Counted from the first letter of the stretch, positions 1 through 9,385 are shown. The stretch is DNA of 64,000 nucleotides from Ruminiclostridium sufflavum DSM 19573 (GCF_003208175.1 NZ_QKMR01000014.1:1-64000); one strand, 5' to 3'. The notes: generated from the letters alone by a model not told the origin. Numbers and translations: made by a program.

Positions 1-3000
1 CGAAACCCCTTGTTTGATGTGATGTTTGTGCTGCAAAACAATGAAAAGGTTGAGCTGCAAATGGGGGATGCGAGGTTTTGCCCGCTTGAAACTGAGCCGA
101 GGACAGCAAAATTTGATCTGACGCTGCAAGTATCGGAGCTTGACGGCGGATATGAGGTTATCCTTGAGTATTGCCGGGATTTATTCACAGAAGCCTCCGC
201 ACGTACAATGCTTCTGCATTTTGAAGCATTGGTGGACTCCATCCTCGCCAATCCCAACGCACGCATAGCAGAATTGGAGATAATCAGCGATGCAGAGCGG
301 GAGACAATCCTTGGTGCTTTCAACGAAAGAAACAATGAGAGCACACAAATCTACATCCTTGACTCTGGTAAGCTGTGTGGGATTGGAGTTGCAGGAGAGC
401 TTTGCATAGCAGGGGCTGCACTTGCGTGCGGACGACTGAGCAACACGGAAATCAGCAAAAATGAGTTTGGAAAGAATCCCTATGGAGAAGGTATATTATA
501 CCACAGTGGTGAGCTGGCGCGATGGCAGATTGGCGGAAACCTTGAGTATATAGGGCATATGGGTGATAACAGCGATTCAAATATAAAATCAGTAATTGAA
601 GAGGAGGCTAGGAAAACATATCCATACAGCGGCTACATGAATTATTTGAAAAGCCGTGATACAGCAGATTCTCTTGTCTATTGGCGTTCTCTTTTGTCAG
701 ATTATGAAGGGGATTATTATATAAAGTCTGTTTCAGATGTTGATTCTGATGAAGCGTATAGCGGTGTGGTAAGTCGGAGAATTGAACAGGGCTTGTTGGA
801 TCGGCTTGAGGAAACGTCAAAAAACTTAAATATATCAATATGTACGATATTTGAAGCTGCCTTTGGCTTGCTTTTGCAGAAATATGCCGACAGTAGCGAT
901 GTATTGTTTGGGAAGTTATTACTGGGAAGAAACGAGGAATTTATTAATAGTGGGTTTGATAATTCTTTGCACCCAATTCCAGTGAGGTTTAGGACAGAAG
1001 CTGAAATGAGTCTGGTGGAACTACTAAGGGCTGTAGCAAGACAGTCTGGCGAGAGCTTCCGCTATAGACATTATACGAGGGCTTCTATTCAAGAGATGAC
1101 AGCTCAAAATGGAAGCATAATGAGAGTTCTGTTCGTGTTAAAGGACTGCTTAAGAGATGGGGAATTGATTCAAGGCAGGGAGTTCGAATCGGAAAAAAGC
1201 GGAGAGCAAACAGGCAATGAATTAACCTTCATGGTAAGGATAGGCGGCAGTACCACATTAGAGGTATTGTTCCATACGAAAAAATATTGCGAGATGGATG
1301 GGGAGTTATTGCTATCGCGTTTTCACAATATTCTCACGCAGGTGGCAGATAGTACGGCAATTGAATGCGAAGCTATCACGCTTGGAATTACAGAGCAGGA
1401 GTTCAACGATGTATTCATTCCCTATAATAATACAGAGGTATGCTTTCAAAATGGAACATTACACGGACTCTTTATAGAACAAGTTATGAAGACGCCAATG
1501 CATGCAGCCGTCATCTATAATGGCCGACAGATTACATACAGCCTTCTTTATCAGGAGGCATGCCGGGTGTCTAATTTTATTCTGGCGTCAGGTGTTAAGC
1601 CGGGCGAAAAAATAGCAGTGATGGGAGAACGCAAAATTGAAACAATCGTCAACATATTAGGCATACTGCTCTCGGGTTGTTCTTATGTTCCGTTGAGTCC
1701 TGATTACCCTGAAGAAAGGAATCACTATATAATTACGAATAGTGAGTGCAAGATGACGCTCACATCTGATACGTTGGAAGATGCAGCGGATTATTCCGAT
1801 AAAATTGACCATGTGCGAGGCGGGGCGGATGCATTAGCGTATGTTATCTACACATCAGGCAGTACTGGTACACCAAAGGGTGTGGCTATCAGACACAGTG
1901 CGGCTGTCAATACGATTATTGATATTAATAAAAAGTTTCAAATCGATGACAAAGACAGAATCATTGGCCTATCATCTTTTGCATTTGATTTATCTGTATA
2001 TGATATCTTCGGAGCGCTGAGCACTGGCGCGGCACTGGTGATGGTGGAAGAACAACGTGATGTCAATGAGATTCAGGGGATTCTTGCAAAACAAAAAATC
2101 ACACTCTGGAACTCAGTGCCTGCCATCATGGATATTTTCAACGAGAGTGCGGATAAAAGCTTTGTAAATATGAGCTTGCGAAATGTATTGCTCAGCGGAG
2201 ATTGGATACCGCTGTATTTGCCGGGAGCAATAAGAAATAAGTTTCCTAATGCTTCGGTGACAAGTCTGGGCGGGGCAACCGAGGGTTCAATATGGTCCAT
2301 TTATTTTCCGATACATGAGGTAAAAGATGTATGGCACAGCATTCCATACGGGAAACCGCTGGCTAACCAAAAGATGTATGTACTTGATAAAAAACTCCGT
2401 ATGTGTCCTTTAGGTATAAGCGGACAGATTTGTATCGGAGGAAAGGGTGTCGCAGAGGGGTACGTGAATGATAGCGTAAAGACCAACCGTGCGTTTGTTG
2501 ACAACGATGAATATGGGAAAATTTATTTAACAGGGGACTATGGGAGGATGCGAAGTGACGGCAATATCGAATTCTTGGGCAGAGTTGATGACCAAATCAA
2601 AATCAGAGGATTCCGCATTGAGCTTGGTGAAATCGAAAGCGTTATAAGGAAACAACCGGGTGTGTCAGATGCTGTAGTTATTGTTCGCGAAATGGACGGT
2701 GACAAGAGTATATGTGCCTATCTGGTACCTGAACAGGGAATCGGGCCGCAGGAGCTTGACATCTCTTCCGTTCGTGAAGCACTCATTGAGAAACTGCCGG
2801 AGTATATGATACCGACATTTATAATAAAATTGAACGCATTGCCATTAAACAAAAATGGTAAGCTTGACAAGAGTGCGTTACCGAAGCCGGACGGGATCAG
2901 ACGAACTTACACAGCACCGCGGACGGATGAGGAATGTGCAGTAATTCAAGTGTTTGAAGAAATTCTGGGTCTATCCTCCATCGGCATTGACGACAGCTTT

Positions 3001-4446
3001 TTCGAATTGGGAGGTGATTCTATGAAGGCAGTACGGACTGTTTCAAAATTACGTGAAAAGGGTTATGAGTTTGCCGTTATAGATATAATGCAGAAGCAGA
3101 CGGCGAGGTTAATAGCTACTGTAAAGGTAAACGACAGAAAGATCAATATGATTGATTTCATGAGTATAACAACCGATGAGTCGAAAAAAGATAAGACTGG
3201 AAATATGAAAACAGATATTATTGATTGCATAGAGAATTACGGGAATAACTTCCTCCGAAGCAATTCACATAGTGATTGCAATGCGTTATATGTCAATCAC
3301 TATTTTTTGAAGGAAATAAAAAATATAATGATTGATGTAAATGAAATTAATTATGATGCAGACGGCACAGCTTCAATATTGCAAACTATAATTTTAAATC
3401 AGGGAGCCATGCGAATCAAGTTCAACGAGGTAACAGAATGCTTCGAAGAATATGAATACTGTGATGACTGGATAATTCCTATTTTGGATATTGAAAAATA
3501 TAATGTTGAAATGAATTCTTTCATTGATGTATTTCAGCAAGTTGTTCGTGAACTCAACTTCCTGTCAGACAATAGATTGCTCTCTAGGATATTGATACTC
3601 AAAACAGGGGAGGATCGCTGTGCAATTCTTCACGCAGTGCATCATTCCATATGGGATGGAGTATCAAAGGATTTGCTAAGGGCAATGTTTACCGAAGAAT
3701 TGAGAAGAGAGAAATTGGGCAAGAACAGCCGATCATATATACAATATTGTAAAGATATTGAAAAGCTTAAGAAAAGCTATGTATTTAATGAAGAAGAGAC
3801 ATTGGCATTTGAGGAATGTGTTAAATTAGCTTTTAAAACATATAAGTCAATTACAAGGTTAGCTCCAAATTACTTGGCGTCGATTCGTGTAAAATTAGAT
3901 GATACAAGGAGCAAGGAGTTTTCGGTAAATCCAATTGATACTGCCATGAAATTTTTCTCGAGTTTATTATACGACGATACAACAGAGGAGAGCTTGATAG
4001 TACCGTTTACTATATTGCGGCATAACAGAAACCAGAGAAACAGTGGGATGCTGGGATTAACACTTGATGCAAATCTTACGTTGTTTGATATTAGAAAGAA
4101 AACTAAAATTGAGTGCATGCTTGATAAATATTTTGATCCGGAAGTAATACCATTTTCAGAAAAAATCAGTTTGTTCCAGGAAAAGTCCGGATTCAGTGAT
4201 ATGGATTTGATGATTCCAAATATAAATTATCAAGGACTGTTTCAAGTTGCCGGAGGCTTAGATAGCGAAAACATGGATGAAATGCAGGTGAAAATTGAAA
4301 CAACTGATTTCAATACAGGACGGAACACAATGGGAATGGCGTTTTACATGCAGGACAATATTCTGATGGCGCAAATAGTAGGAATCAGAGTTGATGAAAA
4401 TATTGTAGAAAGGGCACTGAAGAATATTGACCCAACTACGGATTGA
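1..4446 (+). CDS. Non-ribosomal peptide synthetase, 3' part, with a scrambled module (5' end outside window)
   Basis: The frame is open from base 1, so the gene starts upstream. Domains in order: the end of a condensation (C) domain (about 1-320); a fragment of an adenylation (A) domain holding only the A5-A7 region (about 346-570), with A1-A4 missing; a C domain lacking its N-terminal half and so its HHxxxDG motif (about 610-1440); a full A domain (about 1465-2930) with YTSGSTGTPKG; a carrier domain with GGDSMKAVR (phosphopantetheine Ser at 3019-3021); and a final C-like domain with HHSIWDG at 3640-3660. There is no thioesterase. Aligned by eye, the A-domain specificity residues read DLYNLSLIWK, the classical cysteine code. 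The reading frame is intact despite the internal losses. The last domain looks more A+T-rich than the A domain, which suggests a mosaic. Family certain; product and activity unknown. Confidence 0.93.
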   Translation, partial: RNPLFDVMFVLQNNEKVELQMGDARFCPLETEPRTAKFDLTLQVSELDGGYEVILEYCRDLFTEASARTMLLHFEALVDSILANPNARIAELEIISDAERETILGAFNERNNESTQIYILDSGKLCGIGVAGELCIAGAALACGRLSNTEISKNEFGKNPYGEGILYHSGELARWQIGGNLEYIGHMGDNSDSNIKSVIEEEARKTYPYSGYMNYLKSRDTADSLVYWRSLLSDYEGDYYIKSVSDVDSDEAYSGVVSRRIEQGLLDRLEETSKNLNISICTIFEAAFGLLLQKYADSSDVLFGKLLLGRNEEFINSGFDNSLHPIPVRFRTEAEMSLVELLRAVARQSGESFRYRHYTRASIQEMTAQNGSIMRVLFVLKDCLRDGELIQGREFESEKSGEQTGNELTFMVRIGGSTTLEVLFHTKKYCEMDGELLLSRFHNILTQVADSTAIECEAITLGITEQEFNDVFIPYNNTEVCFQNGTLHGLFIEQVMKTPMHAAVIYNGRQITYSLLYQEACRVSNFILASGVKPGEKIAVMGERKIETIVNILGILLSGCSYVPLSPDYPEERNHYIITNSECKMTLTSDTLEDAADYSDKIDHVRGGADALAYVIYTSGSTGTPKGVAIRHSAAVNTIIDINKKFQIDDKDRIIGLSSFAFDLSVYDIFGALSTGAALVMVEEQRDVNEIQGILAKQKITLWNSVPAIMDIFNESADKSFVNMSLRNVLLSGDWIPLYLPGAIRNKFPNASVTSLGGATEGSIWSIYFPIHEVKDVWHSIPYGKPLANQKMYVLDKKLRMCPLGISGQICIGGKGVAEGYVNDSVKTNRAFVDNDEYGKIYLTGDYGRMRSDGNIEFLGRVDDQIKIRGFRIELGEIESVIRKQPGVSDAVVIVREMDGDKSICAYLVPEQGIGPQELDISSVREALIEKLPEYMIPTFIIKLNALPLNKNGKLDKSALPKPDGIRRTYTAPRTDEECAVIQVFEEILGLSSIGIDDSFFELGGDSMKAVRTVSKLREKGYEFAVIDIMQKQTARLIATVKVNDRKINMIDFMSITTDESKKDKTGNMKTDIIDCIENYGNNFLRSNSHSDCNALYVNHYFLKEIKNIMIDVNEINYDADGTASILQTIILNQGAMRIKFNEVTECFEEYEYCDDWIIPILDIEKYNVEMNSFIDVFQQVVRELNFLSDNRLLSRILILKTGEDRCAILHAVHHSIWDGVSKDLLRAMFTEELRREKLGKNSRSYIQYCKDIEKLKKSYVFNEEETLAFEECVKLAFKTYKSITRLAPNYLASIRVKLDDTRSKEFSVNPIDTAMKFFSSLLYDDTTEESLIVPFTILRHNRNQRNSGMLGLTLDANLTLFDIRKKTKIECMLDKYFDPEVIPFSEKISLFQEKSGFSDMDLMIPNINYQGLFQVAGGLDSENMDEMQVKIETTDFNTGRNTMGMAFYMQDNILMAQIVGIRVDENIVERALKNIDPTTD

Positions 4447-4662
4447 CAAGCACTGGAAACACGCAGAAGCAAGGTATTGCAGAAGGACTGTCCGTACATG
4501 CTGCTTCTTCCTTTCGGGTGCAGGCTGACATCTGTGCGCGGTATCCTGTATTTTGGCCGTGATGAGAGCTGAGACTGCCGAAAGGAATAAGCAAATGCAG
4601 TAAGCATAATAAGAGGAGCAAATATGTAATTAAATAGCTGAAATAATTGCAAGAGACAGTGA

Positions 4663-4712
4663 AAAGCCTGATGGAACCGGCATGGCAGATGTCAGTTCCG
4701 TCAGGCTTTATT
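4663..4712 (+). terminator. Terminator-like hairpin after the NRPS gene
   Basis: Fifteen bases at 4663-4677 pair with 4695-4709 with one G-U pair and a 17-base loop, ending in a short T run. It is the only clear structure in the roughly 390 bases between the NRPS stop and the sigma-factor gene; I see no gene there. Confidence 0.6.
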
Positions 4713-4840
4713 GCTGCGCTCATTGACAAGCAGCAAAACGCATAATAAGATTGAGTTATTTATCAATAGTCAAAATTGTCTGTAACCTTTTTGATAATTT
4801 TGCGTTTTTAAAGTGAGGAGATAACGAGAGGAGGGTGTGC

Positions 4841-5323
4841 ATGAAGAAAGATGCCTTTGGAGAACTATACTGTCTTTATTTCAAACAGGTTTATCTTTAT
4901 GCATACTCTCTTTGCAGGAATCATCACATGGCCGAAGATTTGACCAACGATACGTTCTACAAAGCCATGCTGGCACTGGACAAAGAAGTGCCGAGCACCA
5001 AATATTGGCTTTTGCGAGTATGCCGGAATCTGTTTTTTGATTTTTGCCGAAAAAATCGTGATAAGATACTGCCCTTGGAAGATGCATTGCTTTCCAGAGA
5101 TGAAGACCCTTTGGAAAAGCTGTTACAGGATGAAAAGCACCGGCGATTGTACAGGGCTATGCAGGCACTTTCCCAATGGGATCGGGAACTGCTTACCATG
5201 TTCTATTATGGAGAGTGCAGTATTCACTGGATTTCAGATTTTACAGGGCATTCACCGGGGGCTGTGAAAACAGCCCTGAGCCGCGCCCGTTCCCGGCTCA
5301 AAAATCTTATGCAGGAGGAATAA
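4841..5323 (+). CDS. ECF-type RNA polymerase sigma factor
   Basis: A 160-residue sigma-70 family protein of extracytoplasmic-function size. Region 2 lies at about residues 12-60 (YLYAYSLCRNHHMAEDL, then DTFYKAM and WLLRVCRNLFFDFCRK). The region 4 helix-turn-helix lies at about 108-156 (LSQWDRELLTMFYYGE, then GAVKTALSRARSRLKNLM). The start is set at ATG 4841, with AGGAGGG five bases upstream; a GTG two codons earlier lies inside the ribosome binding site. The next gene begins four bases after the stop and encodes a membrane protein of the anti-sigma type, so the pair should be co-regulated. No target promoter could be identified. The stretch 4841-6514 is richer in G+C than most of the window. 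Confidence 0.88.
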   Translation: MKKDAFGELYCLYFKQVYLYAYSLCRNHHMAEDLTNDTFYKAMLALDKEVPSTKYWLLRVCRNLFFDFCRKNRDKILPLEDALLSRDEDPLEKLLQDEKHRRLYRAMQALSQWDRELLTMFYYGECSIHWISDFTGHSPGAVKTALSRARSRLKNLMQEE

Positions 5324-5326
5324 ACA

Positions 5327-6514
5327 ATGAATGAATTTCGTGATCGTTTGAAATGCTATAAAAATGGAACCGCCGCCCCTGAAGAAGCTGAAAGCCTGCG
5401 CTTGGAAATTGAAAAGCATGAGGCAATAAGTGACTTCCTTGCCGAAGAATTTAACGAACAGCTGCCACCGATGGAAGAAACAGATGATACCCTTTCCGCA
5501 AAGAGAATTTCCAGAAAGGCAAGCCTCAGACTTTTTCTGACGGTATTGCTAACAGTTCTGTCGATGGCAATTTTGACAGTTGCGTTGATTGGCGGCTGCA
5601 ACCTGTATTTTTATAATCCCAATAAGGGAATCCAGCCTACCTATGGCGGTGACGGGCAGCTTTTGGTGGATATGATAGCCTTTACCGAGCTTCACTCCCC
5701 TGGCTATTCCACCTATTGGGCAAAGGCATGGCGGGACGGCCCCGGATCCTATCAGGTGCGTATCCGCCAACAAAATGTGTTTCTTGGAGAATCGGAAAAC
5801 TATTCGGAGCAGGTGGTCCGCGGAAAAGCACTTGGAAATGATAGGGAAATGCCAAATGATTATTGGCATTTCCCTTTAATGGATGCTTTTGGTGAACGTC
5901 AGGGAATTGTTGCCAGCTATGAAGGAGAAACCGGAGAAAGGATATTCCCATCGGAGAAGGATTGGTCAGAAGACTTGCAGGCATTGGCGCAGCTGCCTGA
6001 TTCATGCCGTGCGGCTGTCTATGTTACATTTTCTAAGGATTTGACACTGGAACAGTTTTCGAATCTGTATAAAAAATGGACCGGTAAGCTTGACTTTCTC
6101 TATGCGGCTGTCGTCAGTGATGACAAATATATGGCATCTACCATTGGATTCGCTCCGGATTCCGCCGGAACCATACTGGAAAAGAATATTCCGGACGAAA
6201 AGGAATATCCCTATTTCCAGCTGTTTCAAGCCTCTGATGCAGAAGCCAATCAGGCCACCTTATGGGCGAAGCATTTTGACTCCCTGCTGAGATATATGTC
6301 CGGCCGTGGAGAATTCCTTAATACAATGGCCTCGGTCAATGGCATTGGTGATGATTATTACCGGGAGGTATTAAGCTATGTCAATGAAAATGGCGTAAAA
6401 ATCTATGGCGTATTACTCACCGGCAACGTGAAGAGTGTTCAAGCATTTCTGGCACAGGAGAGTTATTCCGATTTTTATGTGAGCGGTGTGCGTCTATCTG
6501 CATTTTCTGATTGA
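5327..6514 (+). CDS. Membrane-bound anti-sigma factor (sigma factor regulator family)
   Basis: A 395-residue protein. It has a cytoplasmic N-terminal segment of about 65 residues, one membrane segment (about 67-90, LFLTVLLTVLSMAILTVALI) and a large extracytoplasmic domain. The C-terminal part (about residues 260-390) resembles the sigma factor regulator C-terminal domain found beside Firmicute ECF sigma factors. The gene begins four bases after the sigma-factor stop, and its ribosome binding site AGGAGGA lies in the end of that gene, so translation is probably coupled. By position and architecture it should hold the sigma factor inactive at the membrane until a signal arrives; the signal cannot be told from the sequence. 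Confidence 0.75.
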   Translation: MNEFRDRLKCYKNGTAAPEEAESLRLEIEKHEAISDFLAEEFNEQLPPMEETDDTLSAKRISRKASLRLFLTVLLTVLSMAILTVALIGGCNLYFYNPNKGIQPTYGGDGQLLVDMIAFTELHSPGYSTYWAKAWRDGPGSYQVRIRQQNVFLGESENYSEQVVRGKALGNDREMPNDYWHFPLMDAFGERQGIVASYEGETGERIFPSEKDWSEDLQALAQLPDSCRAAVYVTFSKDLTLEQFSNLYKKWTGKLDFLYAAVVSDDKYMASTIGFAPDSAGTILEKNIPDEKEYPYFQLFQASDAEANQATLWAKHFDSLLRYMSGRGEFLNTMASVNGIGDDYYREVLSYVNENGVKIYGVLLTGNVKSVQAFLAQESYSDFYVSGVRLSAFSD

Positions 6515-6563
6515 CAAGGAACTTTTAATTTACGGACAATTTGCAAAATAAGGAGAGAATACC

Positions 6564-6929
6564 ATGGAGTACAAAAAATTAGGCAAGCAAAATGACATTG
6601 CACTGGTTATTACTGATAAAGCTATTATCAAGGATGCTCAATCCGCATTAGATGTGATTGCTTCTGTACAATACGAAACTAATTGCGATAAACTTATAAT
6701 ATACAAGTCATGCATAGCAGATGAGTTTTTTGCGTTAAGCACAGGAATTGCAGGCGAAATATTGCAGAAGTTTATCAACTATCGCAAAAAAGTCGCTATA
6801 GTCGGAGATTACTCAAAATACACAAGCAAACCTCTTAAGGACTTTATATTTGAAAGTAACAAAGGAAACAGTATTTATTTTTTGCCGAGCATTGATGAAG
6901 CGGTGCTTAAGTTGGATAGTTCCGAATAA
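6564..6929 (+). CDS. DUF4180-family protein
   Basis: A 121-residue soluble protein with no signal peptide or membrane segment. Length and pattern fit the DUF4180 family (start VITDKAIIKDAQSALDVIAS, middle FFALSTGIAGEILQKFINY, then KVAIVGDYSKYTSKPLKDFI). The family has no established function; the alternating strands and helices suggest a small alpha/beta fold. It follows the anti-sigma gene by 49 bases with its own ribosome binding site (AGGAGAG), so it may belong to the same transcript. The strong hairpin at 7031-7086 closes the unit. Confidence 0.7.
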   Translation: MEYKKLGKQNDIALVITDKAIIKDAQSALDVIASVQYETNCDKLIIYKSCIADEFFALSTGIAGEILQKFINYRKKVAIVGDYSKYTSKPLKDFIFESNKGNSIYFLPSIDEAVLKLDSSE

Positions 6930-7030
6930 GTCTAGGCTAAAGCCTATAAATTTAAAATTAATGGATTGTCTGAGTTTCTTGTGAGGAGCATAATAGACAA
7001 TGCTTAACTGATGTGTCCTACAAAAATCTA

Positions 7031-7092
7031 AACAAGCAGGCTGTATTTCATAGTTGTGATAATCTGTGAAATACAGCCTGCTTGTTTTCTTT
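7031..7092 (+). terminator. Long perfect hairpin terminator, probably two-way
   Basis: Twenty bases at 7031-7050 pair perfectly with 7067-7086 around a 16-base loop. T-rich sequence follows on the plus strand and, read the other way, on the minus strand too. It ends the transcript carrying the DUF4180 gene. Confidence 0.8.
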
Positions 7093-7368
7093 GTATTAAA
7101 TATATCGTTTCTGCATAAGGGAGCGCAGGTGCACCCATATGCTATATTCACTGGAGAAACAGAACATTATACGATTGAGTGATACATACTTAAGGAATAA
7201 TACTGAAGCTTTTTACATGCGATAGCTCAGGGCATGGATGTGCTGTGAAGCGGAAGCAATAATTTATTTTAAATATTAACTGTATTAGGAAATAAAACGT
7301 ACTTACAGTTCTTGATATATATCACAAATACTATGAAAGCATCATATTATTTTCTGGGGGTGTTTATT
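7093..7368. other. Gene-free stretch before the recombinase unit
   Basis: No reading frame, RNA gene or clear hairpin was recognised here. It should contain the promoter of the recombinase unit, but no promoter stands out. Confidence 0.4.
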
Positions 7369-7533
7369 ATGACTAAAACAGATGTACTTGATGATATTAT
7401 TGAATTATTGATTAAAAAGGCTGCGGAAGATGAACGGCAGAAGCATGATCTAAAAAAGAGATCCAATGAGCTTGCAAGGGGTGAAAAAGAAAATGGAGTA
7501 TATTCCTCCTCTAGTTATCGGAAACAAGCTTGA
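7369..7533 (+). CDS. Small charged protein overlapping the recombinase start
   Basis: A 54-residue, highly charged, probably helical protein (MTKTDVLDDIIELLIKK then EDERQKHDLKKRSNELARGE). Start ATG 7369 is preceded by GGGGGTG at good spacing. Its last 41 bases overlap the start of the recombinase gene, which suggests translational coupling. I do not recognise a family. Small proteins beside large serine recombinases can be accessory or directionality factors, but nothing here proves that. Confidence 0.5.
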   Translation: MTKTDVLDDIIELLIKKAAEDERQKHDLKKRSNELARGEKENGVYSSSSYRKQA

Positions 7534-9112
7534 CCAGTACAAGGATGTCAAAAATACTCTTGATGAGGAATGGCTTGGTATTGGAGGGTATATACGGATT
7601 TCCACAAAAAAGGATAGTCAGAAAACTTCGATTGACAATCAGAAAAAGTATATACGCGAGTGGGCAAGGATAAACAAATTTAATGTTGCTGACTTCTATA
7701 CAGATGTAAAATCCGGTGCGTACAGCTACCTGAGGAACGATTTGACCAGGCTTAAAAATGACATCGCATCAGGTAAAATAAAGGGAATTGTATCTAAAGA
7801 AATATCTAGAACATCCAGGGATATTTTGGATATTATTGAGCTTAAAAGAGGTCTCGCAGATCAAGGTGCTTTTTTTATATCAATAAAAGAAGGATATGAC
7901 AGCAGAACTGATGATGATGAGTTTTTACTGGTTATACATGCCGGCTTGGCGCAAAAAGAAAGAAAGACTACAAGCTCAAGAGTGAAAATAACTCAAATGA
8001 TTAAGGCAAATGAAGGAAAAACCAATGTGACCAAACCGGCTCTGGGTTATATGCTTTCTGAAGACAGGCAATATCTTGTTGTAAATCCGGACACAGCAGA
8101 TGTATATAAACTGATTAAAGACAAGTTTTTATTTGGATGGGGCAGGCTTAAAATTGCCAAGTATCTGAATTCTCAAGGGATTAAATCTCCGCGCGGGAAC
8201 GGCGGCTGGTCTACAAATACAATCTTAAATATTTTAACTAATCCTGTGTATTTAGGAGTCTATATGTATAATGTCTCAATTCTTGTCAGAGACAGTAGCG
8301 GCAAAGCCAAACGCATGATTCGGCCCCGGGAAGATTGGGTGATTAAAGAAAAGTCTCATCCGGCACTGATAACACCGGAAGAATTTGAACGGATCCAGCA
8401 GATTATTCAGGAACGCAGGGAAAAGGATAATAAGGAGTGGAGCTGTACAAAAACTTATCTGTTATCAGGATTTTTATATTGCGCATCCTGCGGTTCCAAA
8501 TTGTATGGGAATAAGTTACTTAAGGATGCATCTAAAAAGAAGCATAAAGACGAATTAACTCCAGAGGATTACTATTATTATTATGTTGATAAAAAGGCAA
8601 CTTCTTGCAAGCACAAAATAGCATACTATCATATGAATGCTGTTGACAATGCGGTTATAGATACAATAAAAAATCTATTTACTTCGGATTGCGGCTTGGA
8701 CAAAAGGATAAAAAGTAAGCAATACATTTATGATACAAGGCTTGAAAAGGAGAAAAAAGCTAGAGAGGATATTGTAAATAAAATTGCATCGGTTAACACT
8801 GCAATCAAAAAACAGCAGCTTGCTTATGAGGCTGAGGCAATTACGATTGAAGAGTATAAGGGAAGGCTTGCTGAGCTGCGGGAGCAAAAATCCAATTTTG
8901 AAAAGAAGCTTTATAGATTGAATCAGTCACTGGAAAGGCTTGATTCAATGGAAGGCAGATTCTATGAAATAAAAGAAAAAGTCAAAGCATACATAGAAAA
9001 TCTTAATTTGATGGATTATGATATTAAAGAAGAGATAATCAGAAAAACAATAAAAAGAGTTATAATAAGTGAAGACTATTCACTTGTATTTGAATATACC
9101 TTTGAAGAGTGA
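7493..9112 (+). CDS. Large serine recombinase (resolvase/integrase family)
   Basis: A 539-residue site-specific recombinase. The catalytic resolvase domain starts after about 30 residues (GGYIRISTKKDSQKTS; the likely nucleophile is Ser37) and continues through SKEISRTSRDILDIIELKR. It is followed by the recombinase domain (ALGYMLSEDRQYLVV to NPVYLGVYMYN), a zinc ribbon (LYCASCGSKLYG with later Cys/His) and a coiled coil (about 400-500). Length and layout fit phage or transposon integrases of the large serine type. The start at ATG 7493 is chosen for AAGGGGTG upstream; an earlier ATG at 7466 has no ribosome binding site. No phage or conjugation genes lie nearby, so it is either a lone recombinase or the rest of a lost element. 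The attachment site is not identified. Confidence 0.9.
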   Translation: MEYIPPLVIGNKLDQYKDVKNTLDEEWLGIGGYIRISTKKDSQKTSIDNQKKYIREWARINKFNVADFYTDVKSGAYSYLRNDLTRLKNDIASGKIKGIVSKEISRTSRDILDIIELKRGLADQGAFFISIKEGYDSRTDDDEFLLVIHAGLAQKERKTTSSRVKITQMIKANEGKTNVTKPALGYMLSEDRQYLVVNPDTADVYKLIKDKFLFGWGRLKIAKYLNSQGIKSPRGNGGWSTNTILNILTNPVYLGVYMYNVSILVRDSSGKAKRMIRPREDWVIKEKSHPALITPEEFERIQQIIQERREKDNKEWSCTKTYLLSGFLYCASCGSKLYGNKLLKDASKKKHKDELTPEDYYYYYVDKKATSCKHKIAYYHMNAVDNAVIDTIKNLFTSDCGLDKRIKSKQYIYDTRLEKEKKAREDIVNKIASVNTAIKKQQLAYEAEAITIEEYKGRLAELREQKSNFEKKLYRLNQSLERLDSMEGRFYEIKEKVKAYIENLNLMDYDIKEEIIRKTIKRVIISEDYSLVFEYTFEE

Positions 9113-9331
9113 GAAGAAGTAGTATGAACAGACCCTCATACCAGCCAATAGAAGAATAATGAAGAAAAATATACAGCTGGTTAAGCTTGAGGGAGGAATG
9201 GATGATAAATTAGCTCTCAAAGAGAAATACAGGTTCTGTAAATAAAATAAAATGTTCACATAAATTTCACTTAACAATCAATATTTATTAACATATTGCA
9301 GCTATTATATAACCATAGCCTTTTTTCATAT
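9113..9331. other. Gene-poor tail of the recombinase region
   Basis: Two tiny overlapping frames start at 9124 (11 codons) and 9159 (28 codons, MKKNIQLVKLEGGMDDKLA), sharing the bases TAATGA. They look like remnants of further recombinase-associated genes rather than intact genes; I do not call them as genes. Confidence 0.3.
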
Positions 9332-9385
9332 AGTCAATTACGGCTTAAACTTCTGCTTCAATATTTGAAGCTTCGATAATTGACT
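9332..9385. repeat. Dispersed repeat family 1, minimal 54-bp copy
   Basis: The ends read AGTCAATTACGG and TAATTGACT and are inverted repeats of each other. A short internal hairpin (GCTTCAA / TTGAAGC) lies between. It matches only the ends of the longer copies at 11769, 45093 and 61689. Confidence 0.6.

Noticed and set aside
4344-4729. Two overlapping minus-strand reading frames after the NRPS
   Set aside because: No ribosome binding site, odd composition, and they cross the terminator; likely chance frames.
5549-6005. Minus-strand frames inside the anti-sigma gene
   Set aside because: Opposite-strand frames favoured by the higher G+C; no ribosome binding sites or family matches.
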